The position numbers were made by a program, and so were the translations under genes. The notes under the pieces were generated by a model that was given only the letters and a program-made list of their open reading frames with translations, was not told the origin of the DNA and searched no databases. 56,775 bases of DNA from WS-7 sp036505295 (GTDB lineage Bacteria > Eisenbacteria > RBG-16-71-46 > SZUA-252): assembly GCA_036505295.1 (NCBI GenBank), contig DASXTQ010000030.1, positions 1-56,775 of the forward strand, given 5' to 3'. This document shows, one piece after another, positions 8,253-16,933 of this stretch; position 1 is the first letter of the stretch; each line of letters opens with the position of its first letter.

Positions 8253-10229
8253 TCAGCGGCGGGATCTCTTGGAGATGCGCCCCCGCCCGCCGGCCGGAAC
8301 GAGAACTTCGGGCGAAAGCTCGGGTTCTTGGGACCGCTCGCGGCGGGTCCCGCAGGACGGGCAGTGGTCCCAATTCGGATCGACGCGGCGATCGCATTTC
8401 AGGCAGGTGGTGGCGATCGTGTATCCGCAGTGCGGGCAGAAGTGGTACTCCGACGCGACCGGCTCATGACACGCGGGGCAGAGCCGCGCCGTCTCCTCTT
8501 CGTAGTACACCACCCGTCGCAGCTCTTCCAGGCTCGTCTCGCCCGCGAGCACCTTGGCCAGCCCGTCTTCGCCGATGGGGGTCATGCCCGCCTGGACGGC
8601 CTCGGCGCGGATCAGCGATTCTGCCGCCCCGGCCGCGATCAATCTCCGGATCGGATCGTCCAGCTCCAGAACCTCGAAGATGCCGGTCCTGCCCCGGTAC
8701 CCGGTCTGGCCGCAGTAGTCGCAGCCGATGGGGCGGTGGAGCGCGACGTTCTGCGCCTCGCGTGTCGAAATGCCTAGAATCCTGAGCTCGTCTCCCGCCG
8801 GAACGTATTGATCCTTGCATTTCGGGCAGAGGAGCCGCACGAGCCTCATCGAGATCACGCAGATAAGACTCGACGCCACCATATAGGGCTGGAGTCCCAG
8901 ATCCACGAGTCGGGTCACGGCCGACGGAGCGTCGTTCGTGTGCACGGTCGAGAGAACGAGGTGTCCCGTGATCGATGCGCGAAAGGCGATCTGGGCGGTC
9001 TCGAGATCGCGAATTTCTCCGATCATCATGATGTCGGGATCCTGCCGCAGCATCGCGCGGAGAATCGCCGCAAAGGTCTTCTTGCTCTTCTCATCGACCT
9101 GGACCTGGTTGATTCCGGCGATCTGGTATTCGACCGGGTCTTCCACCGTGATGATGTTCTTCGTCACGGTGTGGATCTCCTGGATGAGCGAATAGAGCAG
9201 CGTGCTCTTGCCGCTCCCGGTTGGGCCGGTGACGATGACGATCCCCTGGGGCCGCGTGCCGTAGGCCCGGATCTTGTCCAAATCGGATTCCGAAAGGCCC
9301 AGCGAATCGAGATGAAGCGCCGAGCGCTCCTGGTCCACGATCCGAATTACGACCTTCTCTCCGTGGGCCGTGGGGAGGGTCGAGACGCGTAGATCGATGC
9401 GCCTTCCGCTGACCTCCACCCGGAAGCTTCCGTCCTGGGGCAGCCGTTTTTCGGCGATGTCGAGCGTCGCGAGGATCTTGATCCTGGACACGAGCGCCCC
9501 CTGCGTCCATTTCGGAAGGCGCTCCAGGTCTTGCAGAAGTCCGTCGACGCGGCAACGCACGCCGACTCCCTTTTCCTGAGGCTCGATGTGGATGTCGCTT
9601 GCGCGCATCTCGACGGCGCGGGTGATGAGCCAGTTCGCGAGCCTCACGATCGGAGGGCCAGAGCTGACCTTCATCAGCTCGTCGATGTTCTCCTCCCCTT
9701 CCTCCGGGATGATCTCGCGGACTTCGACGGAATCGTTCTTGATGATGTTCTCGAGGATCTCTACGACCGAGGCGTCGATGTGGTAGTACTTCGCGATCGC
9801 TTCGACGATTTCGGAGGGGGGCGCCAAGACCGGGCGCACGAAGTACCCGCTCTGGAACTTGATGTCCTCGAGCGCCTGGGGATTCAGGGGGTCGGCCAGG
9901 GCCACCCGGAGCGTGCTTCGGTTCTCGAGCTCGATTGGAATGGCGGTGTGCTTCTTCGCAAGGTCCTCGCGCAGAAGGGCGATGACCTGCTCGTCGATCG
10001 CGATGCTTTCCAAGTCGACGATCGGGAGCCCGAGCTGCTGATGTAGGACGCGGCAGATGTCCGCTTCGCTGACCATGCCCTGCCGCGTCAGGATCTGGCC
10101 GAGCGGCTCCTTCGTTTGTCGTTGCCGCCTCAGCGCTTCCTTGAGCTGTTGATCCGTAATGAGCCCCGCTTCGAGCAGGTACTCACCCAGCTTCTTGCGC
10201 GCGGCGTTGGATTCGGACACCGGTGGCAT
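8253..10229 (-). CDS. pilB: PilB/GspE-type traffic ATPase with C-terminal double zinc ribbon
   Basis: 658 residues. The N-terminal MshEN/T2SSE_N domain (LGEYLLEAGLITDQQL) recurs as two half-repeats. It is followed by the secretion ATPase core with Walker A GPTGSGKST, Walker B IMMIGEIRD, and the CPKC/CDYC cysteine pairs normal for PilB. It should power type IV pilus extension or type II secretion at the inner membrane. The odd part is the tail: after about residue 575 there are four extra CxxC motifs (584-587, 598-601, 609-612, 623-626), which make a double zinc ribbon, then a basic end. The GTG at 10220 has a better-placed GGGG Shine-Dalgarno sequence than the ATG at 10229. No pilin or PilC gene is nearby. 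Confidence 0.9.
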   Translation of the reverse strand: MPPVSESNAARKKLGEYLLEAGLITDQQLKEALRRQRQTKEPLGQILTRQGMVSEADICRVLHQQLGLPIVDLESIAIDEQVIALLREDLAKKHTAIPIELENRSTLRVALADPLNPQALEDIKFQSGYFVRPVLAPPSEIVEAIAKYYHIDASVVEILENIIKNDSVEVREIIPEEGEENIDELMKVSSGPPIVRLANWLITRAVEMRASDIHIEPQEKGVGVRCRVDGLLQDLERLPKWTQGALVSRIKILATLDIAEKRLPQDGSFRVEVSGRRIDLRVSTLPTAHGEKVVIRIVDQERSALHLDSLGLSESDLDKIRAYGTRPQGIVIVTGPTGSGKSTLLYSLIQEIHTVTKNIITVEDPVEYQIAGINQVQVDEKSKKTFAAILRAMLRQDPDIMMIGEIRDLETAQIAFRASITGHLVLSTVHTNDAPSAVTRLVDLGLQPYMVASSLICVISMRLVRLLCPKCKDQYVPAGDELRILGISTREAQNVALHRPIGCDYCGQTGYRGRTGIFEVLELDDPIRRLIAAGAAESLIRAEAVQAGMTPIGEDGLAKVLAGETSLEELRRVVYYEEETARLCPACHEPVASEYHFCPHCGYTIATTCLKCDRRVDPNWDHCPSCGTRRERSQEPELSPEVLVPAGGRGRISKRSRR

Positions 10230-10352
10230 CCCCTTTTGGACTGGTCCGTCGACGGGTTATGCCCCAGATCGGCCATCCGGCGGCCCATCTTGACGAGGGA
10301 ATCGGGGACCGGAGGGCGACCGCTCGTGCGGAACGCTCTGGCGAAGCGCGGG

Positions 10353-11831
10353 TTAGCGGCGGCCCTCGAGGCGGGTCGAGGCGCGCTGCTCCATGGCGAG
10401 CTTGTCCAGCGGCTCTCCGTACCACTCGGAGTACTTGCCGTCGAAGCACGCGTAGCAGTGATCATCCGGCCGCGACACGCACGCTCTGAGCCCGTCCATG
10501 GAGAGGTAGCCCAGCGTGTCCACGTGGAGGTACTTCCGGATTTCCTCGACGGAGTGGGAGGACGCGATCAGCTCCTTCCGGTTCGGAGTGTCAATGCCGT
10601 AGTAGCAAGACCACCCGATCGGCGGGCTCGAGACGCGGAAGTGGATTTCACGCGCCCCCGCGCCCCGGAGCATCGCCACGAGACTGCGGCTCGTCGTGCC
10701 GCGGACGATCGAATCGTCCACCACCACGACGCGTTTCCCCTCCAGAATCCGCCGGACGGCGTTGAACTTGAGGTTGACGCCAAAATCCCGCTTCACCTGC
10801 TGCGGCGCAATGAACGTGCGCCCGACGTAATGGTTCCGGATGAGACCCAGCTCGAAGGGGATGCCCGAAGCCTCCGAATAGCCCAGCGCCGCGGAGTTGC
10901 TCGAATCAGGCACCGAAATCACCATGTCGGCGTCGACCGGATGCTCCTCCGCCAGCCTTCGCCCGAGGCGCCTGCGGACCAGGTCGACGCTCTCGCCGAA
11001 GACCTCGCTGTCCGGACGGGAGAAATAGATCAGCTCGAACACACACGCCCGCGCCGGCTTGGGCTTCAGCGCGGGATAGGATTGGACGCCGCTCCCGTCG
11101 ATCACCACCAACTCCCCCGCCGCGATCTCCCGGATGAACTCGGCTCCGACCATGTCTAGGGCGCAGGTCTCGCTCGCGAGAACGTGCGCGTCGCCGCGCT
11201 TCCCCAGGCAGAGCGGTCGGAAACCCCTCGGGTCGCGCAGACCGATGAGCTTATCCCCCGCGAGGATCACGAGGGTGTACGCCCCCTGGCAGCGCGCGAG
11301 CGCCTCGGGGATCATCCGCTCGATCTCGGTCGACTTGGACCGCGCGATCAAATGCAGGATGACTTCGGTGTCGCTCGTGGTCTGGAAGATGGAGCCTTGC
11401 GCTTCGAGCTCGTTTCGAAGGGCGACCGCGTTGACGAGGTTCCCATTGTGTCCGAGCGCGAGCATGCCCTCGCGAAAGTCGACGACGAGCGGCTGCGCAT
11501 TTCGAAGCAGGGTGCTTCCCTGGGTGGAGTACCGGTTGTGGCCGATCGCGATGTGACCCTTGAGGGAATCCAGCACGGAGCCCGCAAACACGTCGGACAC
11601 GAGGCCCACCGCCTTGTGGTGATGGAATTCGACTCCGTCGGTCGCAACGATCCCCGCGCTCTCCTGCCCACGGTGCTGGAGCGCGTAGAGACCCGCGTAC
11701 GTCAGTCGAGCCGCGTTCTCGGCTCCCCAGATGCCGAAGACGCCGCATTCCTCGTGCAGGCGGTCGCCGTGCGGTCGGGAAACCGCGCCCTCGGATTCGC
11801 GCTTTTCGCTCAAGGCTTCTCTCCCGGTCAT
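10353..11831 (-). CDS. purF: Amidophosphoribosyltransferase (glutamine PRPP amidotransferase)
   Basis: 492 residues. A short propeptide precedes the catalytic Cys of the Ntn-hydrolase glutaminase domain (EECGVFGIWG). The PRTase domain has the PRPP loop VVVVDDSIVRGTTS. Cysteines matching the iron-sulfur ligands of Bacillus PurF are present: ACVFELIYF, GWSCYYG and the DDHCYACFDG pair. It is therefore the Fe-S type that matures by propeptide cleavage. It catalyses the first committed step of purine synthesis. The ATG overlaps the stop of the preceding unknown gene (ATGA), which fixes the start. Confidence 0.96.
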   Translation of the reverse strand: MTGREALSEKRESEGAVSRPHGDRLHEECGVFGIWGAENAARLTYAGLYALQHRGQESAGIVATDGVEFHHHKAVGLVSDVFAGSVLDSLKGHIAIGHNRYSTQGSTLLRNAQPLVVDFREGMLALGHNGNLVNAVALRNELEAQGSIFQTTSDTEVILHLIARSKSTEIERMIPEALARCQGAYTLVILAGDKLIGLRDPRGFRPLCLGKRGDAHVLASETCALDMVGAEFIREIAAGELVVIDGSGVQSYPALKPKPARACVFELIYFSRPDSEVFGESVDLVRRRLGRRLAEEHPVDADMVISVPDSSNSAALGYSEASGIPFELGLIRNHYVGRTFIAPQQVKRDFGVNLKFNAVRRILEGKRVVVVDDSIVRGTTSRSLVAMLRGAGAREIHFRVSSPPIGWSCYYGIDTPNRKELIASSHSVEEIRKYLHVDTLGYLSMDGLRACVSRPDDHCYACFDGKYSEWYGEPLDKLAMEQRASTRLEGRR

Positions 11832-12427
11832 GCCGCGACCCGGAATGCGGGCGCGGGATCGATTAGAAACCGCTCGACGACGGCCCATGACGTGGCCTCC
11901 GTCAGCTCCATCGCCGCCTCACCGTGCGGATTCACGAGCAAACCGTGCTTTTGATCACGTAGGATTCCCAACGCGCGGCTCACGGCAGGAATCGCCGGTC
12001 CACCGTCGGGCCCCCGTGACCAGAGCCACCACACCTTGGCGCGCCGGATGCCCGCGAGGCCCGGCATCGGGTGCTCGCGGAGGAGGCGTTGCTTGAGCCC
12101 CTCGTCCGCGGTCTCCTCGCGCGTCCGGGCCAGAATTCCCCACGCCCCCTCGGGCGGCGACCATGCTACCCCGCGCTCGGCGGACGCGAGCAGCCGATAG
12201 GTTTCCTTGTTCGGATTGACGAAGAAATTCGAATGCCGCACGGCTTCCTCCAAACGGGACTCGAATGACTCGGCCCGCGCACCCGCGTCGGGCTCAAAGA
12301 GCAGAAGCTGCTCGCGCACGATCCGCGTGAGCGCGTGCCCGGGCTCGAGGAGCCTCCGCCCGGCTTCGAGGGCGGTCCAGGCTGTCAAGTCCGTGATCTT
12401 GAGCCTTGTCAGCAGTACGGCGCTCAC
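11828..12427 (-). CDS. Uncharacterised protein encoded between purQ and purF
   Basis: 199 residues, starting at a GTG that overlaps the purQ stop (GTGA) and ending in an ATGA overlap with purF. This coupling on both sides and the smooth codon use show that it is real and co-translated with purine genes. I do not recognise the family. The N-terminal part (LLTRLKITDLTAWTALEA) looks like a mixed alpha/beta region. A conserved-looking core follows (SNFFVNPNKETYRLL, then RAKVWWLW), and the C-terminus has GLLVNPHGEAAMEL. There is no signal peptide, membrane helix or Cys motif. The position is one where purS can occur, but the sequence is much longer than PurS (about 80) and I see no resemblance. 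Confidence 0.85.
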   Translation of the reverse strand: MSAVLLTRLKITDLTAWTALEAGRRLLEPGHALTRIVREQLLLFEPDAGARAESFESRLEEAVRHSNFFVNPNKETYRLLASAERGVAWSPPEGAWGILARTREETADEGLKQRLLREHPMPGLAGIRRAKVWWLWSRGPDGGPAIPAVSRALGILRDQKHGLLVNPHGEAAMELTEATSWAVVERFLIDPAPAFRVAA

Positions 12428-13266
12428 GACCGCGCCCCTTCGGCCACCCGGGAGGCGAGCCTGGAGGCGAGCGACGCAAAGACGACCCTCCCGGGCCCCG
12501 GACCCTCGAGCGCTTCCCACTGCCCCACCGCCGCCCGGCGACGCCCGCCCCAATCGTTCTTCAGATCCATCGGCACCTGGCGAAGCCACGCGGCCCGCTC
12601 CGGATGCGGCATGAACGCCAGGATGTTGCCCGCTACGTTCGTGATGCCCGCTGCCTGGAACATGGCGCCGTTTGGATCGAAGGGGAACGCCTGCGCGGGC
12701 CCCCCGGACGGAGCCACGAATCGATAGAGCACCAGCCCGTCTTTTTGGATGCGATCCCTGACCTCGGGGTCCGCGGTCAGAAACCGCCCCTCGCCGTGCG
12801 CGATGGGCATCGGAATCACGTGGTCCGGCTCCGCCAGCGCCGCAAACCACTCGCGTCCCGGGCCCTGCCCGGCGCGGAGCCACGTCCAGCGGCAAAGATA
12901 CCCCTCCCGGCGCGGAGCGCGGTTCGGCGCGAGCGCCATTTCGACTCTCCCCGGATGAAATCCCGGGACGAGGCCGGCCTCGACCAGGACTTGGGCGCCG
13001 TTGCAGATTCCGAGCACGGGCTTGCCGCGCTCCGCCTCCGCAGCGATCCGGTCGACGGCGGAGAGCTTGGCTGCCACCGCTCCGGCCCGGATCCGGTCCT
13101 GGAACGCGAAGCCGCCGGGAAGCACGTAGGCGTCGAACTTGCTCCAGACGGAAGCGGGTTCGTTCCACCGGACGATGCGCGCGTTCAGCCCGACCGCGGC
13201 GAGCGCGCGCGCGGTTTCGTACTCGCAGTTCACGCCCGGTATCTGAAGCACGGCGACGTTCGCCAT
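12424..13266 (-). CDS. purQ: Phosphoribosylformylglycinamidine synthase subunit PurQ (glutaminase)
   Basis: 280 residues of class I glutamine amidotransferase: N-terminal VAVLQIPGVNCEYET, nucleophile Cys88 in GICNGAQV, AHGEGRF, and the His/Glu pair in MPHPER. It makes ammonia for PurL in the fourth step of purine synthesis. It is longer than Bacillus PurQ (about 227); the extra sequence includes a basic LAPNRAPRREGYLCR segment. The ATG lies two bases after the purL stop and the stop overlaps the next gene, so it is tightly coupled. Confidence 0.95.
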   Translation of the reverse strand: MANVAVLQIPGVNCEYETARALAAVGLNARIVRWNEPASVWSKFDAYVLPGGFAFQDRIRAGAVAAKLSAVDRIAAEAERGKPVLGICNGAQVLVEAGLVPGFHPGRVEMALAPNRAPRREGYLCRWTWLRAGQGPGREWFAALAEPDHVIPMPIAHGEGRFLTADPEVRDRIQKDGLVLYRFVAPSGGPAQAFPFDPNGAMFQAAGITNVAGNILAFMPHPERAAWLRQVPMDLKNDWGGRRRAAVGQWEALEGPGPGRVVFASLASRLASRVAEGARS

Positions 13267-13268
13267 TC

Positions 13269-15656
13269 TCACTCCGCGATGGGCTTGAGCGCTTCGGAAT
13301 GGAAGCGCCGCAGCGTCTCGAGGTCCATGTCCACGAGAGTATGTCCTCCGTCCAGGATCCGGAATCGCGGCTCGGCAAGGGTACGACCGATCATGGTCGC
13401 GTCCACGTTCCAGCGCTCGAAAAGGCTCAGGAGCTCGCTCAGCCGCTCCTTCGACACCTCGAAAAGGAACCCGGGCGCTTCCGAGTACAGTCTCGATTCG
13501 GAGGAGGTGCTCCCGAGACCCGAAATCGGTATCTGGAGCCCAATGCCTTGGGCCGCGTAGCCACCGAGCGCCATCTCGAGCGCCGCGAACGCAAGCCCCC
13601 CTTCGGCGATGTCGTGACACGCAAGAACGATTCCACGCCGCACCACCTCGAGCGCGGCGTAGATGCGCCGGCGTTCCCGATCGAAGTCGAGCTCGGGGAG
13701 CGGCCCGTCCATCCGGCTCGCCAGCGCGAAACGGAGCTGCGACGCGCCGAGCCGGTCCTGACGCGGCCCGCTGAGCACGATGACGCTGCCGGCCCGTTTC
13801 GTCGCGCTCGTCACGGCGGCGCTCCAATCCGCAAGGATGCCGAGACCGGCCACGATCGGCGAGGGCTCGACGGCCCGACCCGAGGGAGCTTCGTTATAAA
13901 AGGATACGTTCCCCGAGACGACCGCGACGGGCGGCCCGGACAGACCGTCCCTTCCGAGCGCCCGCGCCGCGTCACCGAGCCCGCGTACGCTTTGAACGAA
14001 ATCCCCGAATACCTCCGGATCTTCGGGGTTCCCGAAGTTCAAGCAATCGGTGAGCGCGGCAGGCTCGGCGCCTACCGATACCAGGTTACGCAGTACCTCG
14101 CACACAACATGGGCCGTTCCCCAGTAGGGATCCGCCGCGACCCACCAAGGGTTTCCGTCCACCGTGACGGCGAACCCGAGCTTCGATCCTGGGATCGGCG
14201 CAACGACGGAAGCGTCCGCCTCGCCCGCCCGGATGACCATCCTTCCCTGAACCTCGGTGTCGTAGTAGCGGATGATCGGCTCGCGCGACGCGAGGTTCAT
14301 GGTCTGCGTCATGCGCGTAAAGAGCGCCTCGTGATCGTGCACCGGCGGGAGTGGGGGCGGCTCCGGGGCCGGGGGCCGGGGCCGTGACCCCCGCACGTGT
14401 TCGATTCCGGCGGTGATGACCTCGACCGGGGAATCGCACACCGCCTGGCCGCCGTGCATGATCCGGTACAGCGAATCGGTTCGCACGCGTCCGATGACGG
14501 CCGCGCACGCACCCTGGTAGACCTCGGGAAGGGCGTAGGTGACGTTGTAGAGCTCGAGCACTCGATCGGCGACCCGTTCCGGTACGACCAACGCGAATCG
14601 CTCCTGCGTCTCCGAGCACGCGATCACCTCAGGAGGGCAGCCGTTCTGCGCCACGGGGACCCGTTCCAAGTCCACGTCCATCCCGAATCCTCCGGCGGCT
14701 GCAAGCTCGGAGGACGCGCACGCGATTCCGCCCGCACCGAGATCCTTGAACCCGAACGAAACGCCCTGTCCGTGGAGCCAATCCAGCACGGCGCGGTTCG
14801 CCTCGAGCAGCACCCGCTTCAGGAACGGATCGGGCACCTGCACGTGGCCCCGCTGTCCCTCGGCGTTCTCATCGAGAACGGCCGATGCGAAGGACGCGCC
14901 GCCGAAACCAGTCTCGTCGGTCGGCTTCCCGATCAGGACGAGCACGTAGGGCTCCCGGCGTGCCGCCTCCGGCACGCGGCTTCGCACGACGCGATCGGCC
15001 CGCACGAGCCCGAGCGAGACGACGTTCACGAGACAGTTCTCATCGAAGCTCGGCGAAAAGAAAACATCGCCGCCTAGATTCGGGACCCCGAGCGCGTCGC
15101 CGTATTGCCAGATGCCGTCGATCACGCCGCGCACGATCTCTCGCACCGGCGCGGCGCGCGGCCCGTCCGGGTCGCCGAACCGGAGCGAGTCCATGACGCC
15201 GATCACCTCCGCTCCCATGCACGCTACGTCCCGCACGATGCCGCCGATCCCCGTGGCCGCCCCTTCGGTGGGGACGATCTGGGAAGGGTGGTTGTGGCTT
15301 TCGTGTGCGATCACGATCGCGAACTCGACACCCTCGTGCGTCCCGAACCGAACGACGCCGGCGTCCTCCCCCGGCCCGAGAATGACTTGGGGGCTCTCGG
15401 TGGGCAGGTGTGCCTGAAGCACCCGCCGGCTGCTCTTGTACGAGCAGTGCTCGCTCCACATCGTGTCGAAGATGGTCGCCTCCACACGCGTGGGATCCCG
15501 CTTGAGGAGCGAGAGCATCCGCCGCGCCTCAGCGGGCGTGAGCCTCAGGCCCTCTCGTTTGAGAAGCGCCGCGAGCGCGCGATCGTCCGCGCCGCCGAGC
15601 GGGAGGATGGGGGTGCTAATGGCCTGCTGCAACTGGTTCCCCAAGAACACGTTCAA
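13269..15656 (-). CDS. purL: Phosphoribosylformylglycinamidine synthase subunit PurL (small type)
   Basis: 795 residues, the size of the small PurL that works with separate PurQ and PurS. Landmarks are TMWSEHCSYKSSRR near the N-terminus, GPGEDAGVV, ESHNHPSQIVP for the ATP/FGAR site, and the repeated AIRS-like half (CLNFGNPEDPEV). It converts FGAR to FGAM. The start is uncertain: the TTG at 15656 overlaps purB by 41 bases, and another TTG lies at 15632. No purS is present in the window, although PurS is normally needed with this PurL type. Confidence 0.95.
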   Translation of the reverse strand: MNVFLGNQLQQAISTPILPLGGADDRALAALLKREGLRLTPAEARRMLSLLKRDPTRVEATIFDTMWSEHCSYKSSRRVLQAHLPTESPQVILGPGEDAGVVRFGTHEGVEFAIVIAHESHNHPSQIVPTEGAATGIGGIVRDVACMGAEVIGVMDSLRFGDPDGPRAAPVREIVRGVIDGIWQYGDALGVPNLGGDVFFSPSFDENCLVNVVSLGLVRADRVVRSRVPEAARREPYVLVLIGKPTDETGFGGASFASAVLDENAEGQRGHVQVPDPFLKRVLLEANRAVLDWLHGQGVSFGFKDLGAGGIACASSELAAAGGFGMDVDLERVPVAQNGCPPEVIACSETQERFALVVPERVADRVLELYNVTYALPEVYQGACAAVIGRVRTDSLYRIMHGGQAVCDSPVEVITAGIEHVRGSRPRPPAPEPPPLPPVHDHEALFTRMTQTMNLASREPIIRYYDTEVQGRMVIRAGEADASVVAPIPGSKLGFAVTVDGNPWWVAADPYWGTAHVVCEVLRNLVSVGAEPAALTDCLNFGNPEDPEVFGDFVQSVRGLGDAARALGRDGLSGPPVAVVSGNVSFYNEAPSGRAVEPSPIVAGLGILADWSAAVTSATKRAGSVIVLSGPRQDRLGASQLRFALASRMDGPLPELDFDRERRRIYAALEVVRRGIVLACHDIAEGGLAFAALEMALGGYAAQGIGLQIPISGLGSTSSESRLYSEAPGFLFEVSKERLSELLSLFERWNVDATMIGRTLAEPRFRILDGGHTLVDMDLETLRRFHSEALKPIAE

Positions 15657-16929
15657 ATATGCGGTTCACGTGGCGTGTGAAGTGCGTAGGATCGAAGCAC
15701 GCGAGGAGCTTCTCCTTCGAGAGAGCGCGGGATACCTCAGGGTCCGCGAGCAAGCGCGTCGCGAGATCCGGCTGACTCCGCCACGCGGCCATGGCGTGAC
15801 GCTGCACCAGCGCGTAGGCATCCTCGCGGGTCAGGCCCGCCTGGACGAGGGCCAGGAGAACGCGCTGCGAGTAGATCAAGCCGCGGGTCATCTCCAGATT
15901 CGAGCGCATCCGCTCCGGGTACACGTTCAAGCCTTCGAGCACCTCGCGAAGCTGGGTCACCATGAAATCCGCGGCGAGGAATGAATCCGGGACGATCACG
16001 CGCTCTACGCTCGAGTGGCTAATGTCGCGCTCGTGCCAGAGAGCCACGTTCTCAAGCGCCGCGTGAGCATTCGCCCGCAAGACCCTCGCCAGTCCGCAGA
16101 TCCGCTCACAGTTGACGGGGTTTCGCTTGTGCGGCATCGCCGAGGATCCCTTCTGCCCTTCCCGGAAAGGCTCCTCCACCTCGAGCACTTCGGTTCTCTG
16201 GAGGTGCCGGATCTCGAGCGCGATCTTCTCGAGCGAGGCACCCAGGAGGGCGATCGCCTGCAGGAGCTCGGCATGCCGGTCGCGCTGCACCACCTGCGTC
16301 GTAACGGCATCGGGCGTCAAGCCGAGCGAGCCGAGCACTTCCTCCTCGAGGTCCGGACTCAAGTGCGCGTGCGTCCCTACCGCGCCGGAAAGCTTCCCCA
16401 CCGCGATCCCTGCACGCGCGCGCGACAGCCGCTCCCGCGCGCGACCCAGCTCCTCGTACCAGACTAATACTTTCAATCCGAAGGTGATCGGCTCCGCGTG
16501 GACGCCGTGGGTGCGGCCGACCATGATGGTCTCCTTGTGTCGTAGCGCCAGGGTCCGCGCCGCTTCCCGGAGCCGGCCCACCTCCGCTCCAAGGAGATCG
16601 CTCGCGCGCGTCATCGTGAGCGCCAGCGCGGTATCCACCAGGTCCGAAGACGTCATGCCCCGATGCAGGTGGCGGGCGTCATCCCCGGCCGTGTCGGCGA
16701 GGTGCGTCAGGAACGCGATGACATCGTGCCGGACCGTCTCCTCGAGCTCCTCGATGAGCGTCGGATCGATCTTGACCTTCGAGCGGATCCGGGCTGAGGT
16801 GCCGGCGGGAACCTCTCCCCTCCGCTCCATCGCGGAGCAGACCGCAAGCTCCACGTCAAGCCAGGTCCCGTACCGGGCACCATCGTCGAACAGCGCCGCC
16901 ATCTCCTTGCGGCTGTAGCGCGGGATCAT
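15616..16929 (-). CDS. purB: Adenylosuccinate lyase
   Basis: 437 residues of the fumarase/aspartase superfamily. The signature GSSAMPHKRNP and the N-terminal SRKEMAALFDDGARYGTWLDVE are typical of the Thermotoga/Bacillus PurB group. HRGMTSSDLVDT and VGRTHGVHAEP carry active-site residues. It acts twice in purine synthesis, cleaving SAICAR and adenylosuccinate. The start is 4 bases after the htrA stop and the gene heads the purB-purL-purQ-unknown-purF series. Confidence 0.97.
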   Translation of the reverse strand: MIPRYSRKEMAALFDDGARYGTWLDVELAVCSAMERRGEVPAGTSARIRSKVKIDPTLIEELEETVRHDVIAFLTHLADTAGDDARHLHRGMTSSDLVDTALALTMTRASDLLGAEVGRLREAARTLALRHKETIMVGRTHGVHAEPITFGLKVLVWYEELGRARERLSRARAGIAVGKLSGAVGTHAHLSPDLEEEVLGSLGLTPDAVTTQVVQRDRHAELLQAIALLGASLEKIALEIRHLQRTEVLEVEEPFREGQKGSSAMPHKRNPVNCERICGLARVLRANAHAALENVALWHERDISHSSVERVIVPDSFLAADFMVTQLREVLEGLNVYPERMRSNLEMTRGLIYSQRVLLALVQAGLTREDAYALVQRHAMAAWRSQPDLATRLLADPEVSRALSKEKLLACFDPTHFTRHVNRIFERVLGEPVAAGH

Positions 16930-16933
16930 CGTC

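Noticed and set aside
6677..8785. Plus-strand open frame of 702 codons opposite lysS and the end of pilB
   Set aside because: Composition is that of an antisense frame and it crosses two real genes and their gap.
10261..10275. Possible sigma-54 promoter above pilB (TGGCCGATCTGGGGC)
   Set aside because: The GG and GC pairs are spaced correctly, but four other consensus bases differ, so it is not convincing.
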